Below, one piece after another: positions 48,992-60,264 of a DNA stretch of 64,000 nt; positions within the stretch are counted from its first letter, which is position 1, and each line of letters begins with the position of its first letter. Both the position numbers and the translations under genes were made by a program. The notes under the pieces were generated by a model. That model had not been told where the DNA came from, ran no database searches, and saw only the letters and a program-made list of their open reading frames with translations. Source of the DNA: Phenylobacterium sp. Its GTDB lineage: Bacteria; Pseudomonadota; Alphaproteobacteria; Caulobacterales; Caulobacteraceae. The stretch spans positions 17,812 through 81,811 of the forward strand of contig NZ_JAUYAW010000009.1 of NCBI RefSeq assembly GCF_030693405.1, read 5' to 3'.

Positions 48992-49810
48992 ATGAAGACC
49001 CTGCTTCGCCCCCTCTGCGCCGCTGCGGCGCTCACCGCCATGCTGGCCGCCCCCATGGCCGCCCACGCCCACCGGCAATGGCTGCTGCCGTCCATGACGG
49101 TGCTGTCGGGGACCGATCCCTGGATCACGGTCGACGCCGCGGTCTCCAATGACCTGTTCATCTTCGAGCACGTGCCCATGCGCCTGGACGGCCTGGTCAT
49201 CACCGGTCCCGACGGGGCGGCCGTGACGCACCAGAACGCGGCCACCGGCAAGTACCGCACGACCTTCGACGTGCAGCTCTCCAAGCCCGGCACCTACCGC
49301 ATCGCCAGCGTCGGCGACGGGGTCATGGCCTCCTACAAGCTGGGCGGCGAGCAGAAGCGCTGGCGCGGGGCGCCTGCCGATCTCGCCACCGCGATTCCCG
49401 CCGGCGCCACCGAGGTGAAGATCACCCACTCCCAGCGCCGCATCGAAACCTTCGCCACCGCTGGCGAGCCGACCACGGAGTCGCTCAAGCCCACCGGCCA
49501 GGGCCTGGAGCTCGCGCCGGTCACCCACCCCAATGACCTGTTCGCTGGCGAGACGGCCCAGTTCCGGCTGCTGCTGGACGGCGAGCCGGCTGCGGGCGTC
49601 GAGGTGGCGGTGATCCGCGGGGGAGGGCGCTACCGCAATGAGCCGGGCGAGATGACCCTGACCACCGCCGCTGACGGCCTGCTGGAGATCACCTGGCCGG
49701 AGCCCGGCATGTACTGGATGGAGGCCGAACTGCGGGGCGGCAAGAGCTCCATTGAGGGCGCCGAGCGGATGGCGGTCTATGTGGGCACCCTGGAAGTCCT
49801 GCCGGAATAG
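48992..49810 (+). CDS. DUF4198 domain periplasmic protein
   Basis: Signal peptide then AHAHRQWLLPSMTVLSGTDPWITVDAAVSNDLFIFEHVPM; PNDLFAGETAQFRLLLDGEPAAGVEV. Confidence 0.85.
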   Translation: MKTLLRPLCAAAALTAMLAAPMAAHAHRQWLLPSMTVLSGTDPWITVDAAVSNDLFIFEHVPMRLDGLVITGPDGAAVTHQNAATGKYRTTFDVQLSKPGTYRIASVGDGVMASYKLGGEQKRWRGAPADLATAIPAGATEVKITHSQRRIETFATAGEPTTESLKPTGQGLELAPVTHPNDLFAGETAQFRLLLDGEPAAGVEVAVIRGGGRYRNEPGEMTLTTAADGLLEITWPEPGMYWMEAELRGGKSSIEGAERMAVYVGTLEVLPE

Positions 49811-49815
49811 GGCGC

Positions 49816-50838
49816 TTGCACGCACCGCCGCCGGGCGCCCGGGTCGCTGTACCTTTAAGTCTCCCGGCGGATCTTGCGCCGCCGCCGGGCGGCCTCGACG
49901 TGGAGGCGTCAGGCCTCGCCATGGGCGTGACCTGGACCCTGAAGGCCGTCACCCTGCCAGGCCTGGGGCCAGAGGTCCTGGCCCGCACGGTCCAGGGACG
50001 GCTGGACGCCGTGGTGGCGGAGATGAGCCCCTGGGAGCTGTCTTCCCATATCAGCGCCTTCAACCGGGCGCCGGCGGGCGCCTGGCTGGACCTGCCAGAG
50101 GGATTCGCTCAGGTCATGACCTGCGCCCTCGAGATGGCCCGCCTCGGCCAAGGGGCCTTCGACCCGACGATCGGCGCGCTCACCGACCTCTGGGGGTTCG
50201 GTCCCGCCGGTCCGGTGGAGGCGCCGCCGACTCCCGAATTGATCGAGGCCGCCTTGGCGCGGGCCGGGTGGGAGCGCCTGGCGTTCGAGGCCCAACCGCG
50301 GCGCCTGCGGCAGCCTGGGGGCCTGGCGCTGGACCTCTCAGGCATCGCAAAGGGGTTCGGGGTGGATCAGGCCGCCCGCGCCCTGCTGGCCCTGGGCGTC
50401 CGCCATTTCCTGCTGGAGGTGGGCGGCGAACTGCGCGGGGAGGGGCTTAAGCCCGACGGCCTGCCCTGGTGGGTGGAGCTGGAGCGGCTGGAGGGCGAGG
50501 TCGAGGGCCAGTCGCCTGTGGTGCTGGCGCTCTGCGGCCTGTCGGTGGCCACGTCTGGGGACTACCGACGCTACATTATCCATGAGGGCCGCAGGCTGGC
50601 CCATACGCTCGATCCCCGCACCGGCCGTCCCAGCGAGCGCGGCGTGGCCTGTGTGAACGTGCTGGGCCCTGAGGCCATGCGCGCCGACGCCTGGTGCACC
50701 CTGTTGTCGGTGGTGGGAGCAGAAGAGGGCCTGGCGCTCTGCGCGGCCCACGGCATTCCGGCGCGGTTTATGGTCCATACCAAAAAGGGCCTGGAAGAGC
50801 GGCTTTCGCCAGCCTTCCAGGCTCTTCTCGACGACTAG
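49816..50838 (+). CDS. apbE: FAD:protein FMN transferase
   Basis: MSPWELSSHISAFNRAPAG; GAFDPTIGAL; LDLSGIAKGFGVDQAARALLALGVRHFLLEVGGELRGEG; HTLDPRTGRP. Confidence 0.92.
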   Translation: MHAPPPGARVAVPLSLPADLAPPPGGLDVEASGLAMGVTWTLKAVTLPGLGPEVLARTVQGRLDAVVAEMSPWELSSHISAFNRAPAGAWLDLPEGFAQVMTCALEMARLGQGAFDPTIGALTDLWGFGPAGPVEAPPTPELIEAALARAGWERLAFEAQPRRLRQPGGLALDLSGIAKGFGVDQAARALLALGVRHFLLEVGGELRGEGLKPDGLPWWVELERLEGEVEGQSPVVLALCGLSVATSGDYRRYIIHEGRRLAHTLDPRTGRPSERGVACVNVLGPEAMRADAWCTLLSVVGAEEGLALCAAHGIPARFMVHTKKGLEERLSPAFQALLDD

Positions 50839-50848
50839 AGGAAGCCGG

Positions 50849-51664
50849 CTAGACCAGTTCGGACGGCTTGATCCCCAGCTCCTTGAGCAGGGGCTCGGCA
50901 TAGTCCACCCGGCCGGTCATGGTCTTCGCATCGGCCTTGGCCAGCTGATAGACTGCCTCGGCGATGAACTCGATGGGCTGCACCCGGTCCTTGGTCTGTT
51001 CGTTGATCAGGCCGTGGACGGCGACGCCAGGGGTGTCCACGAGGCCCGGGGAGACCACATTGACCGCAATCCCGTCCCCCTGGACCTCAGACGCCAGGCC
51101 GGTGGTGAACCGCTCAAGCGCGGCCTTGCACAGGCCATAGACCGTGCCGCCGCGGCCGCCGCTATAGGGTTGCTTCGGGTGAATGCCGGCCGGGGATGAG
51201 ATGTTGACGATAGAGCCCCAGCCCTTGGCGCGCATGCCGGGCATGACCAGCTGGGCCAGGTGGAAGGGCGCATAGACCTGCACCTCCATCATCAGCTTGA
51301 AGCGCTTTTCGGTGAAGTCCTGGACCGGCATGAAATAGGTGATGGCGGCGTTGTTGATCAGGATGTCGATGGGGCCGAAGGCGGCCTCGGCCTCCTCCAC
51401 CAGCCGTTCGCGCTCAGAGGCCTGGGCCAGGTCGGCCTTGACCAGGACGGCCTCGGCGCCGGCGGCCTTCAGGCGCTCGACCGTATGGGCCAGCGTGCCG
51501 GGCAGGCGGCTCTCGCCTTCCTGGGCGGTGCGGGCCGAGACGACGACCCTGGCGCCCTCCATGGCCAGGCGCGCGGCGATGGCCTCGCCGATGCCCCGGC
51601 TGGCCCCGGTGACCAGGGCTGTCTTGCCCTTCAGGGTTCCGTTCGGATTAATGGTCGCAGACAT
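50849..51664 (-). CDS. SDR family oxidoreductase
   Basis: LKGKTALVTGASRGIGEAIAARLAMEGARVVVSART; INNAAITYFMP; YGLCKAALERF; start ATG 51664. Confidence 0.92.
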   Translation of the reverse strand: MSATINPNGTLKGKTALVTGASRGIGEAIAARLAMEGARVVVSARTAQEGESRLPGTLAHTVERLKAAGAEAVLVKADLAQASERERLVEEAEAAFGPIDILINNAAITYFMPVQDFTEKRFKLMMEVQVYAPFHLAQLVMPGMRAKGWGSIVNISSPAGIHPKQPYSGGRGGTVYGLCKAALERFTTGLASEVQGDGIAVNVVSPGLVDTPGVAVHGLINEQTKDRVQPIEFIAEAVYQLAKADAKTMTGRVDYAEPLLKELGIKPSELV

Positions 51665-51761
51665 AATGAATGATCCTCCCATGACTTTTTTCTTATGGGA
51701 GGAAGCCTCGCGCCTTTGGGCCAGCGCCGCAAGCCAGACCGGACGATAGCCCCACGCCCCG

Positions 51762-51790
51762 TTGACTCCGCAAGGCGTGGCCCGTATATG
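51762..51790 (+). promoter_or_regulatory. Promoter of rpmJ
   Basis: TTGACT (51762-51767) - 17 nt - TATATG (51785-51790). Confidence 0.65.
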
Positions 51791-51850
51791 CGCCGGCTCT
51801 GTTGGTAACCCTCTGAAGGACGGCGCGCGGCGACGCGCGATGACAAGCTC

Positions 51851-51976
51851 ATGAAGGTCAGAAGCTCGCTGAAGTCGCTGAAGACGCGCCACCGCGACTG
51901 CAAGCTCGTTCGCCGCAAGGGCGTGGTCTACGTCATCAACAAGACGGACCCGCGCTTCAAAGCCAAGCAGGGCTAA
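51851..51976 (+). CDS. rpmJ: 50S ribosomal protein L36
   Basis: 41 aa [41 protein letters not shown]; not in ORF track because it is short. Confidence 0.97.
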   Translation: MKVRSSLKSLKTRHRDCKLVRRKGVVYVINKTDPRFKAKQG

Positions 51977-51995
51977 GCGCGGCCGGCGCCCGGAG

Positions 51996-52598
51996 ATGCC
52001 CAAGGCGGTTCTCTGGGATATCGGCAATGTCGTGGTCCGCTGGGATCCACGCACGCTCTATGCGAAGATTTTTCAGGAACCGGCCGAACTGGACCGGTTC
52101 CTTTCGCATGTCTGCACCATGGTCTGGCACGTGAACCACGACCTGGGCGTCACCTTCGCAGAAAACCGCAAAGGCCTGATCGAGCGCTTTCCCGAGTACG
52201 AGGCGGAGATCCGCGCCTGGGAGAGCCGGTGGTGGGAGATGTTCTCCGGAACCATCCCGCAGACCGAACAGGCCATCGAGGCCCTGCACGCGGCCGGCGT
52301 GCCGCAGTTTGGCCTGACCAACATGTCCCACGAGGTGTTCGACGGGGTCATCGCCATGAGCCCGGCCTTTGCGCGGCTGGAAGGCTATGTGGTTTCGGCC
52401 GAAGAAAAGCTGATCAAGCCTGACCCGCGCATCTACGCCATCGCCTGCGAGCGGTTCGGCCACGCGGCTGGCGACATCCTGTTCGTGGACGACAGCGCGG
52501 CCAATATCGCCGCGGCCCAGGCCTTTGGCCTGCAGACCCACCACTTCACCGACCCGGCCGCCCTTCGCCCGGCCCTTGAGGCCCACGGCCTACTCTGA
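51996..52598 (+). CDS. HAD-IA family hydrolase
   Basis: [81 protein letters not shown]. Confidence 0.92.
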   Translation: MPKAVLWDIGNVVVRWDPRTLYAKIFQEPAELDRFLSHVCTMVWHVNHDLGVTFAENRKGLIERFPEYEAEIRAWESRWWEMFSGTIPQTEQAIEALHAAGVPQFGLTNMSHEVFDGVIAMSPAFARLEGYVVSAEEKLIKPDPRIYAIACERFGHAAGDILFVDDSAANIAAAQAFGLQTHHFTDPAALRPALEAHGLL

Positions 52599-52710
52599 GG
52601 ACCTGTGTCCTCCGGGCCCCAAACCGGCCTCTGACGGATTTCGTTCGGCGCGGATGCGCGGTAGGGTCCGCCGCTTCAAACCATCCCTCGACTCGGAAGA
52701 CGCGTTTCCC

Positions 52711-52977
52711 ATGGCTGACGACAGCGCCCACATCGACATCCTCAACACCACCGCTCAGGGGCAGCTGAAGAGCATCATCGAACGCATTGAACGCCTGGAG
52801 CTGGAAAAGTCCGAGATCGCCGAACAGATCAAGGAAGTCTTCGCCGAGGCCAAGGGCAACGGCTTCGACGTCAAGGTGCTGCGCAAGGTGGTCCGCCTGC
52901 GCAAACAGGACCGCGCCAAGCGGCAGGAGGAAGAGGCCATCCTCGACCTCTATCTCTCGGCGCTCGGAGAGATTTGA
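52711..52977 (+). CDS. gapR: GapR-like DUF2312 nucleoid-associated protein
   Basis: 88 aa [88 protein letters not shown]. Confidence 0.93.
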   Translation: MADDSAHIDILNTTAQGQLKSIIERIERLELEKSEIAEQIKEVFAEAKGNGFDVKVLRKVVRLRKQDRAKRQEEEAILDLYLSALGEI

Positions 52978-53300
52978 AGCGCAAGGCTCCCCCAGATCCA
53001 AGGGCCCAGGCCAAGCGGGCCGCGCTGAACGCGCTCAAGCGCGCCCGGCGTGAGGCCGCGCGCACCGGCGTGGAGCTCTCCGAATGGGAGGGCGAATTCC
53101 TGGGTTCGGTGGAAGACCGGGTGAAGACCTACGGGCGGGCCTTCGGCGACCCTGAAAAGGGCGCGCCGGGCCAGGCGCTCTCAGCCCTGCAGCACCGCAA
53201 GCTCAAGGAAATCTCGGCCAAGGCCAAGGGCGAGAAAAAGCCCATGGTCAGGCGAGGCTTCGGCCGTAAGCCGCGTGATACTGAGGATTCAGAAGAGTAG
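52974..53300 (+). CDS. Basic small protein of unknown function, overlapping gapR by 4 nt
   Basis: 108 aa ORF starting TTG within TTGA overlap; Lys/Arg-rich; terminates before the intergenic repeat. Confidence 0.65.
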   Translation: MKRKAPPDPRAQAKRAALNALKRARREAARTGVELSEWEGEFLGSVEDRVKTYGRAFGDPEKGAPGQALSALQHRKLKEISAKAKGEKKPMVRRGFGRKPRDTEDSEE

Positions 53301-53326
53301 GACGTCGGCGCGTCCTGCCCCCACGC

Positions 53327-53413
53327 CGTCATCCTGGGCCTTGTGCCCAGGATCCCTCGCGACGCTTGTGCCTGCCCCCGACAGGGATGCTCGGCACAAG
53401 GCCGAGCATGACG
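53327..53413. repeat. Palindromic intergenic repeat element
   Basis: CGTCATCCTGGGCCTTGTGCCCAGGATCCC ... GGGATGCTCGGCACAAGGCCGAGCATGACG: two nested hairpins plus outer CGTCAT/ATGACG arms. Confidence 0.7.
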
Positions 53414-53438
53414 AGATCGGGGATTTCGAGGCCCCGTC

Positions 53439-54926
<1,488 letters not shown>

Positions 54927-55103
54927 TTGAAGACACCACCTGTACCGGACGCCCACCTCTCCGGGCGGGGCTCATTTGTCACGGATTGATACAGGTCGCC
55001 GGTAAAGGCGGGGTTTCGCAGACCTGAGTCAGGGGTTAACGGCCAAGGCTTGACCATGGGCCACCGCGGGTCCCTGATGAACCTCCCTGGGGAGGGACCG
55101 ATC

Positions 55104-55757
55104 ATGTTCGTGGGCCACTACGCCGCCGCCATCGCCGCCAAGGCGGTCGAGCCCCGCGGGCCGCTCTGGGCCTATGCGCTGGCGGCCCAGCTGGTGGATG
55201 TGGGCTGGGGCGCCCTGATCATCACCGGGGTGGAGCGATTCTCCGTCGATCCGGACCTGCCCGGCAGCGCCCTGGTGCTCGAGCACATGCCCTACACCCA
55301 TTCCCTGCCCGCCGCGGCCGCCTGGTCGGTGCTGGGCGCCCTCGCCGCGCGGCTCGTCCTGCGCCTGCCCTGGGCGGCGGCGGGGATGGTGGGGGCTGTG
55401 GTCTTCTCCCACTGGCTGCTGGATTTTCTGGTCCACCGTCCCGATCTCGCCCTGTGGTTCGGCGGGCCCAAGGTGGGCCTTGGCCTGTGGGACTATCCCG
55501 TGCCGGAACAGGCCGTCGAGATCGGCCTGATCGCCATGGCCGGCGCCGCCTGGGCCTGGAGCCGCGGCCGCCAGGGTCTGGGGCCTATCGCCGCCCCAGC
55601 GTTCATCGGCTTTCTCGTCGCCCTGCAGATCATCGCCATGCTGCTGCCGGCCGATGGAAACCCGGTGGGGACGGGCGTCTCGGCCATCGGCGCCTTCCTC
55701 GCCGTGACCCTGGCGGCCGCCTTCGCCGACCGGCCGGCCCGAAGGTCATCCCACTAA
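55104..55757 (+). CDS. Multi-pass membrane protein, metal-dependent hydrolase-like/unknown
   Basis: MFVGHYAAAIAAKAVEPRGPLWAYALAAQLVDVGWG; HSLPAAAAWSVLGALAARLVL; SHWLLDFLVHRPDL. Confidence 0.75.
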   Translation: MFVGHYAAAIAAKAVEPRGPLWAYALAAQLVDVGWGALIITGVERFSVDPDLPGSALVLEHMPYTHSLPAAAAWSVLGALAARLVLRLPWAAAGMVGAVVFSHWLLDFLVHRPDLALWFGGPKVGLGLWDYPVPEQAVEIGLIAMAGAAWAWSRGRQGLGPIAAPAFIGFLVALQIIAMLLPADGNPVGTGVSAIGAFLAVTLAAAFADRPARRSSH

Positions 55758-55838
55758 GGCCAGGATTGCGAGACCGCCCGAGGGGGCCATACTGAATCTC
55801 AAAAGGCCGGACACACGGCCAGGCCGGGGAGGGCCGCC

Positions 55839-57950
55839 ATGAAACTCAAGTTCACCCTGATCGCGCTCGCCTGCGCCGGTCTGCTCAGCGCCTGCCAGGA
55901 GGGAGGCGGCCCCAAGGACGTGGATCAGGCCCGCCTGGAAGCCGCCGAGACCAACGCCGAATGGCTCTCCTATGGCCGCTCCTATTCCGAGCAGCGGTTC
56001 AGTCCGCTCACCCAGATCAACACCGAATCGGTTGGGGAGCTGGGCCTGGCCTGGTCCTACGAGTTCGACACCGACCGCGGCCAGGAGGCCACGCCGATCA
56101 TCAAGGATGGCGTGCTCTACACCACCACGGCCTGGTCCAAGGTCTATGCGTTTGACGCCGCCACCGGCGCGCTGAAATGGTCCTACGACCCCAAGGTGGC
56201 CGGCGAAAAGGCCTTCGACGCCTGCTGCGACGTGGTCAATCGCGGGGTCGCGGTCTGGGGCGGCAAGGTCTATGTGGGCGCCCTCGATGGCCGCCTGATC
56301 GCACTGGACGCCGACACCGGCGCAGAGGCCTGGTCGGTCCAGACCACCGACACCGCCAAGCCCTACACCATCACCGGGGCGCCCCGGGTGGTGAAAGGCA
56401 AGGTGCTGATCGGCAATGGCGGCGCGGAATACGGGGTGCGCGGCTATCTGTCGGCCTATGACGCCGAGACCGGCGCCCTGGTCTGGCGGTTCTTCACCGC
56501 CCCCAATCCTGATGGCCAGCCGGACGGCGCGGCGTCTGACGCCATCCTGGCGGAGAAGGCCGCGGGCACCTGGTTCGGCGAAGGCTGGAAGGCCACCGGC
56601 GGCGGCGCCACGGTCTGGGACTCCATGGCCTACGACCCCAAGCTCGACCTGCTCTATGTGGGCGTCGGCAACGGCACGCCCTGGAACCACGAGAAGCGGT
56701 CGGACGGGAAGGGCGACAACCTGTTTGTCTCCTCGATCCTGGCGCTCAAGCCCGACACCGGCCAGTACGTCTGGCACTACCAGACCACGCCTGGCGAGAG
56801 CTGGGACTATACGGCCACCCAGCACATCATCCTGTCGGACCTGACCATCGCGGGCCAGACCCGCCAGGTGCTGATGCAGGCGCCCAAGAACGGATTCTTC
56901 TATGTGCTGGACCGGGCCACGGGCGAGCTGATCTCGGCTGAGCCCTATGTGCCGATCACCTGGGCCACCGGCGTCGACAAGGCCACCGGCCGTCCGATCG
57001 AGGCGCCCGGCGCCCGCTATCGCGAGGCGCCCTCACTCCAGATCCCTGCGCCGTTTGGGGCCCACAACTGGCATCCCATGGCCTTCAACCCCCAGACGGG
57101 ACTCGTGTATATCCCGGCCCAGGTGGTGCCCTTCGCCTATGTGAATGACGCCAATTATCGCCATCAGCCCGGCGCCTGGAACGTCGGCACGGACTTCCTG
57201 GCCAACGCCCTGCCCGATGACGCCGCTCAGCTGGCGGGTCTGAAGGCCATGGTGAAGGGGCAGCTGATCGCCTGGGACCCGGTGGCCCAGAAGGCGCGCT
57301 GGACCGTCGAACATCCCTTCTTCTGGAACGCCGGCGTCCTGACCACGGCCGGCGGTCTCGTCTTCCAAGGGGCCGCCGAGGGGACCTTCTCGGCCTATGA
57401 CGCGGCCACCGGGACTAAGCTCTGGTCCTATGAGACGGTGAACGGGGTGATCGCCCCGCCCTCGACCTATGAGATCGACGGCGAGCAGTATGTGGCCCTG
57501 ATGGTCGGCTATGGCGGCGCCGGCGCCCTGTCCTCGCCAGCCCTTTTGCCCGACCGCTCGCGCCTGCCTGGCCGTCTGCTGGTCTTCAAGCTGGGGGGAA
57601 CCGCCACCGCGCCGGCCTATGATCTTCCCGAGGTCGAGCCGCTCGACCTCACGGGGGTGAGCTCCCGCGGGAACGCCCAGGCGGGCTTTGCGAGCTTCCA
57701 GCAGTATTGCCAGGTCTGCCATGGGGCCAACGCCTCGGGCCGCTACCTGCCGGACCTGAAACGCTCGCAGATGCTGCTGTCGGCGGAAAACTGGTCGTCG
57801 GTGGTCATCGACGGGGCCCTGGCGCCCCGCGGCATGGCCAGCTTCTCCCGCTTCCTGTCGCCCACCGAGGCCGAGAACATCCGCGCCTATGTGCTGGCCG
57901 AGGCTAGGAAGGGGCCGACCCCGTCCCCGGCTGTGGCTGGGGCGAAATAG
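55839..57950 (+). CDS. PQQ-dependent alcohol dehydrogenase with C-terminal cytochrome c (quinohemoprotein)
   Basis: GRSYSEQRFSPLTQINTESVGELGLAWSYE; vicinal Cys FDACCDVVNRGVAVWGGKVYVGALDGRL; GESWDYTATQ; haem motif CQVCH; lipobox LLSAC. Confidence 0.94.
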   Translation: MKLKFTLIALACAGLLSACQEGGGPKDVDQARLEAAETNAEWLSYGRSYSEQRFSPLTQINTESVGELGLAWSYEFDTDRGQEATPIIKDGVLYTTTAWSKVYAFDAATGALKWSYDPKVAGEKAFDACCDVVNRGVAVWGGKVYVGALDGRLIALDADTGAEAWSVQTTDTAKPYTITGAPRVVKGKVLIGNGGAEYGVRGYLSAYDAETGALVWRFFTAPNPDGQPDGAASDAILAEKAAGTWFGEGWKATGGGATVWDSMAYDPKLDLLYVGVGNGTPWNHEKRSDGKGDNLFVSSILALKPDTGQYVWHYQTTPGESWDYTATQHIILSDLTIAGQTRQVLMQAPKNGFFYVLDRATGELISAEPYVPITWATGVDKATGRPIEAPGARYREAPSLQIPAPFGAHNWHPMAFNPQTGLVYIPAQVVPFAYVNDANYRHQPGAWNVGTDFLANALPDDAAQLAGLKAMVKGQLIAWDPVAQKARWTVEHPFFWNAGVLTTAGGLVFQGAAEGTFSAYDAATGTKLWSYETVNGVIAPPSTYEIDGEQYVALMVGYGGAGALSSPALLPDRSRLPGRLLVFKLGGTATAPAYDLPEVEPLDLTGVSSRGNAQAGFASFQQYCQVCHGANASGRYLPDLKRSQMLLSAENWSSVVIDGALAPRGMASFSRFLSPTEAENIRAYVLAEARKGPTPSPAVAGAK

Positions 57951-58010
57951 GGCGCGCGGCGAGGGGAACGGCCATCCTGGGCGCAGGACCCAGGAGCGCC
58001 TGACTAGCCG

Positions 58011-59264
58011 CTAGGTGGGGTCGCGCAGGGCCGCCTCGAACTGCTCAGCGATCCAGTCGGCCTGGGCCGGGGTCAGCACCAGGGGCGGGGCGATGCGGAT
58101 GGTGTGCTCGTGGGTCTCCTTGCACAGCAGGCCGCGCCGCTGGAGGTTCTCGCAGACCCGACGGGCGCCGCCGGCCTCGGCATGCAGCTCGACGGCCAGC
58201 ATCAGGCCCCGGCCGCGGACCTGCTTGATGGCGTCGTGGCGGATGGAGGCCAGGGACGCCTGCAGGCGGTCGCCAACGCGGGCGGCGTTGCCGATCATGT
58301 CTTCTTCCACCAGCACCCTAAGGGCGGCGCGGGCCACGGCGCAGGCGAGCGGATTGCCGCCGAAGGTGGAGCCGTGCTCGCCTGGCTTCAGCACCCCCAG
58401 CACCGCATCGTTCGAAAGCACGGCCGAGACCGGGTAGAAGCCGCCCGACAGCGCCTTGCCCACCAGGGTGAGGTCGGCCTCGATGCCTTCGTGCTCCTCG
58501 GCCAGCAGCCTGCCCGTGCGGCCGAGACCCGTCTGGATCTCGTCCAGGATCAGGATGACGTCATGGCGGGTGCAGAGCTCGCGGGCGGTCTTCAGATATC
58601 CGGCCGGCGGGATGATGACGCCCGCCTCGCCCTGGATCGGCTCGACCAGGACCGCGACGGTGTTGGGGGTAATGGCCGCTTCCAGAGCCGACGCATCGCC
58701 GAAGGGGACGACCTTGAAGCCCGGGGCGAAGGGGCCGAAGCCGCCGCGGGCCTGCTCATCGGTGGAGAAGCCGACAATGGCCAGGGTCCGGCCGTGGAAG
58801 TTCTCCGAGCAGACAATGATCTCGGCCTGGCCGGCCGGCACGCCCTTGACCTCATAACCCCACTTGCGGGCCACCTTCAGGGCGCTTTCCACGGCCTCGG
58901 CGCCGGAGTTCATCGGGAGGGCCCGGTGGGAGCCGGTCAGGGCGCAGATCTCCTCATAGAACAGGGCCAGCTGGTCGTTGCGAAAGGCGCGGCTGGTCAG
59001 GGTCAGCCTGCCGGCCTGCTCCGTCATGGCCGCCAGGATCTTCGGATGGCAATGGCCCTGATTGACCGCCGAATAGGCCGATAGCCCGTCCAGGTAGCGC
59101 TTGTCCTCCACATCCCAGACATAGACCCCCTCGCCGCGGCTCAGCACCACATCGAGCGGTTTGTAGTTGCGGGCCCCCAGCCGCGCCTCGGCGGCGATAT
59201 AGTCCTGCGGGGTCGACAGGGCGGGGCGATCGAGCACGGCGTGATCGGTCATGGGAGGCCTCAT
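58011..59264 (-). CDS. rocD: Ornithine--oxo-acid transaminase
   Basis: [89 protein letters not shown]. Confidence 0.93.
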   Translation of the reverse strand: MRPPMTDHAVLDRPALSTPQDYIAAEARLGARNYKPLDVVLSRGEGVYVWDVEDKRYLDGLSAYSAVNQGHCHPKILAAMTEQAGRLTLTSRAFRNDQLALFYEEICALTGSHRALPMNSGAEAVESALKVARKWGYEVKGVPAGQAEIIVCSENFHGRTLAIVGFSTDEQARGGFGPFAPGFKVVPFGDASALEAAITPNTVAVLVEPIQGEAGVIIPPAGYLKTARELCTRHDVILILDEIQTGLGRTGRLLAEEHEGIEADLTLVGKALSGGFYPVSAVLSNDAVLGVLKPGEHGSTFGGNPLACAVARAALRVLVEEDMIGNAARVGDRLQASLASIRHDAIKQVRGRGLMLAVELHAEAGGARRVCENLQRRGLLCKETHEHTIRIAPPLVLTPAQADWIAEQFEAALRDPT

Positions 59265-60136
59265 TCAGCCGCCGCAAGCGCGGCTTGGGGGTGGGAGGTG
59301 AGATCCAGGCGCAGGGTCATGCAGAAGGCCGCCCCGCCGGACATGATGAAGGGGGAGAGATCGACCTCGACCAGGCGATAGCCCCGGGCCTCCAGGGCCG
59401 CCCGCAGGGTCGGCGGCGCCTTGGCCATGATCACGGTCTCGCCCAGGTTCACCGCATTGACGCAGAGCGCCTCGGCGGCGGCCTTGTCGGCCTCGATCAG
59501 CAGGTCGGGCGCCACTCGCTCGCGCAGGGTCTTCAGGGCCTGCTCGGTGAAGGCCGGCGGGTAGTAGAGGATGTGGCCGCCGTCCAGCGGACGCATGCAG
59601 GTGTCCAGGTGATAGAAGTGCGGGGTGGCTAGCTCCAGGGCCACCACCTCCTGGCCGAAGAAGTCCGCATGGGCCTCGAGGCCCGCCAGGGTCGAGCGCT
59701 GGCCATGGCCGCCCCAGAACCAGCCGCGGGCGCCATCCCACAGGGCGTCGCCGGCGCCTTCATGCACCACGCCAGGCGGCAGTTCGGCCACCTCGCGCAG
59801 TACGCCCCGGTCGCGCAGGGCCTGGAAGGCGGCCAGGAAGGGCGCCTCTTCGCCGCGGCGCTCAGGGTGGGCGAAGCGGGCCATCAGGGCGCGGCCGTCC
59901 AGGACGGTGGCGGCATTGGCGGGGAAGACCAGGTCTGGCAGGCCGGCCTCGGCGGGGATCATCTCCACCACCCCGCCGGCCGCCTCAATGGCGTGGCGCA
60001 GGGCGTCGGAACCCGCGGCGGCCCGGGCGCAGGCGTTGTCGTCGGCCCGCCAGAGGGCGGGGTCCATCCACGGGTTGATCTGGTAGCACACCTCGAAATG
60101 GGCCGGATCGGTCATCAGATAGTGCGGGGTCGCCAT
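59261..60136 (-). CDS. Arginine deiminase/DDAH-superfamily guanidino-hydrolase
   Basis: [56 protein letters not shown]; catalytic-Cys context [12 protein letters not shown]; 4-nt overlap with rocD. Confidence 0.88.
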   Translation of the reverse strand: MATPHYLMTDPAHFEVCYQINPWMDPALWRADDNACARAAAGSDALRHAIEAAGGVVEMIPAEAGLPDLVFPANAATVLDGRALMARFAHPERRGEEAPFLAAFQALRDRGVLREVAELPPGVVHEGAGDALWDGARGWFWGGHGQRSTLAGLEAHADFFGQEVVALELATPHFYHLDTCMRPLDGGHILYYPPAFTEQALKTLRERVAPDLLIEADKAAAEALCVNAVNLGETVIMAKAPPTLRAALEARGYRLVEVDLSPFIMSGGAAFCMTLRLDLTSHPQAALAAAE

Positions 60137-60264
60137 GCGCGCCTCCCTCGGAATGTCACGGTTGCATCCGAGGATGAGGCGCGGCGGTGATAGCGAAAAG
60201 GCGCAGGACTTGTAGGATGTGCGGATCGTTCTGCCGATATGGCGCCCTGGAGTGACGATCTGCC

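Noticed and set aside
50849-52054. N-terminal extension of the SDR ORF to 52054
   Set aside because: The extension would cover rpmJ and its promoter; the true start is ATG at 51664.
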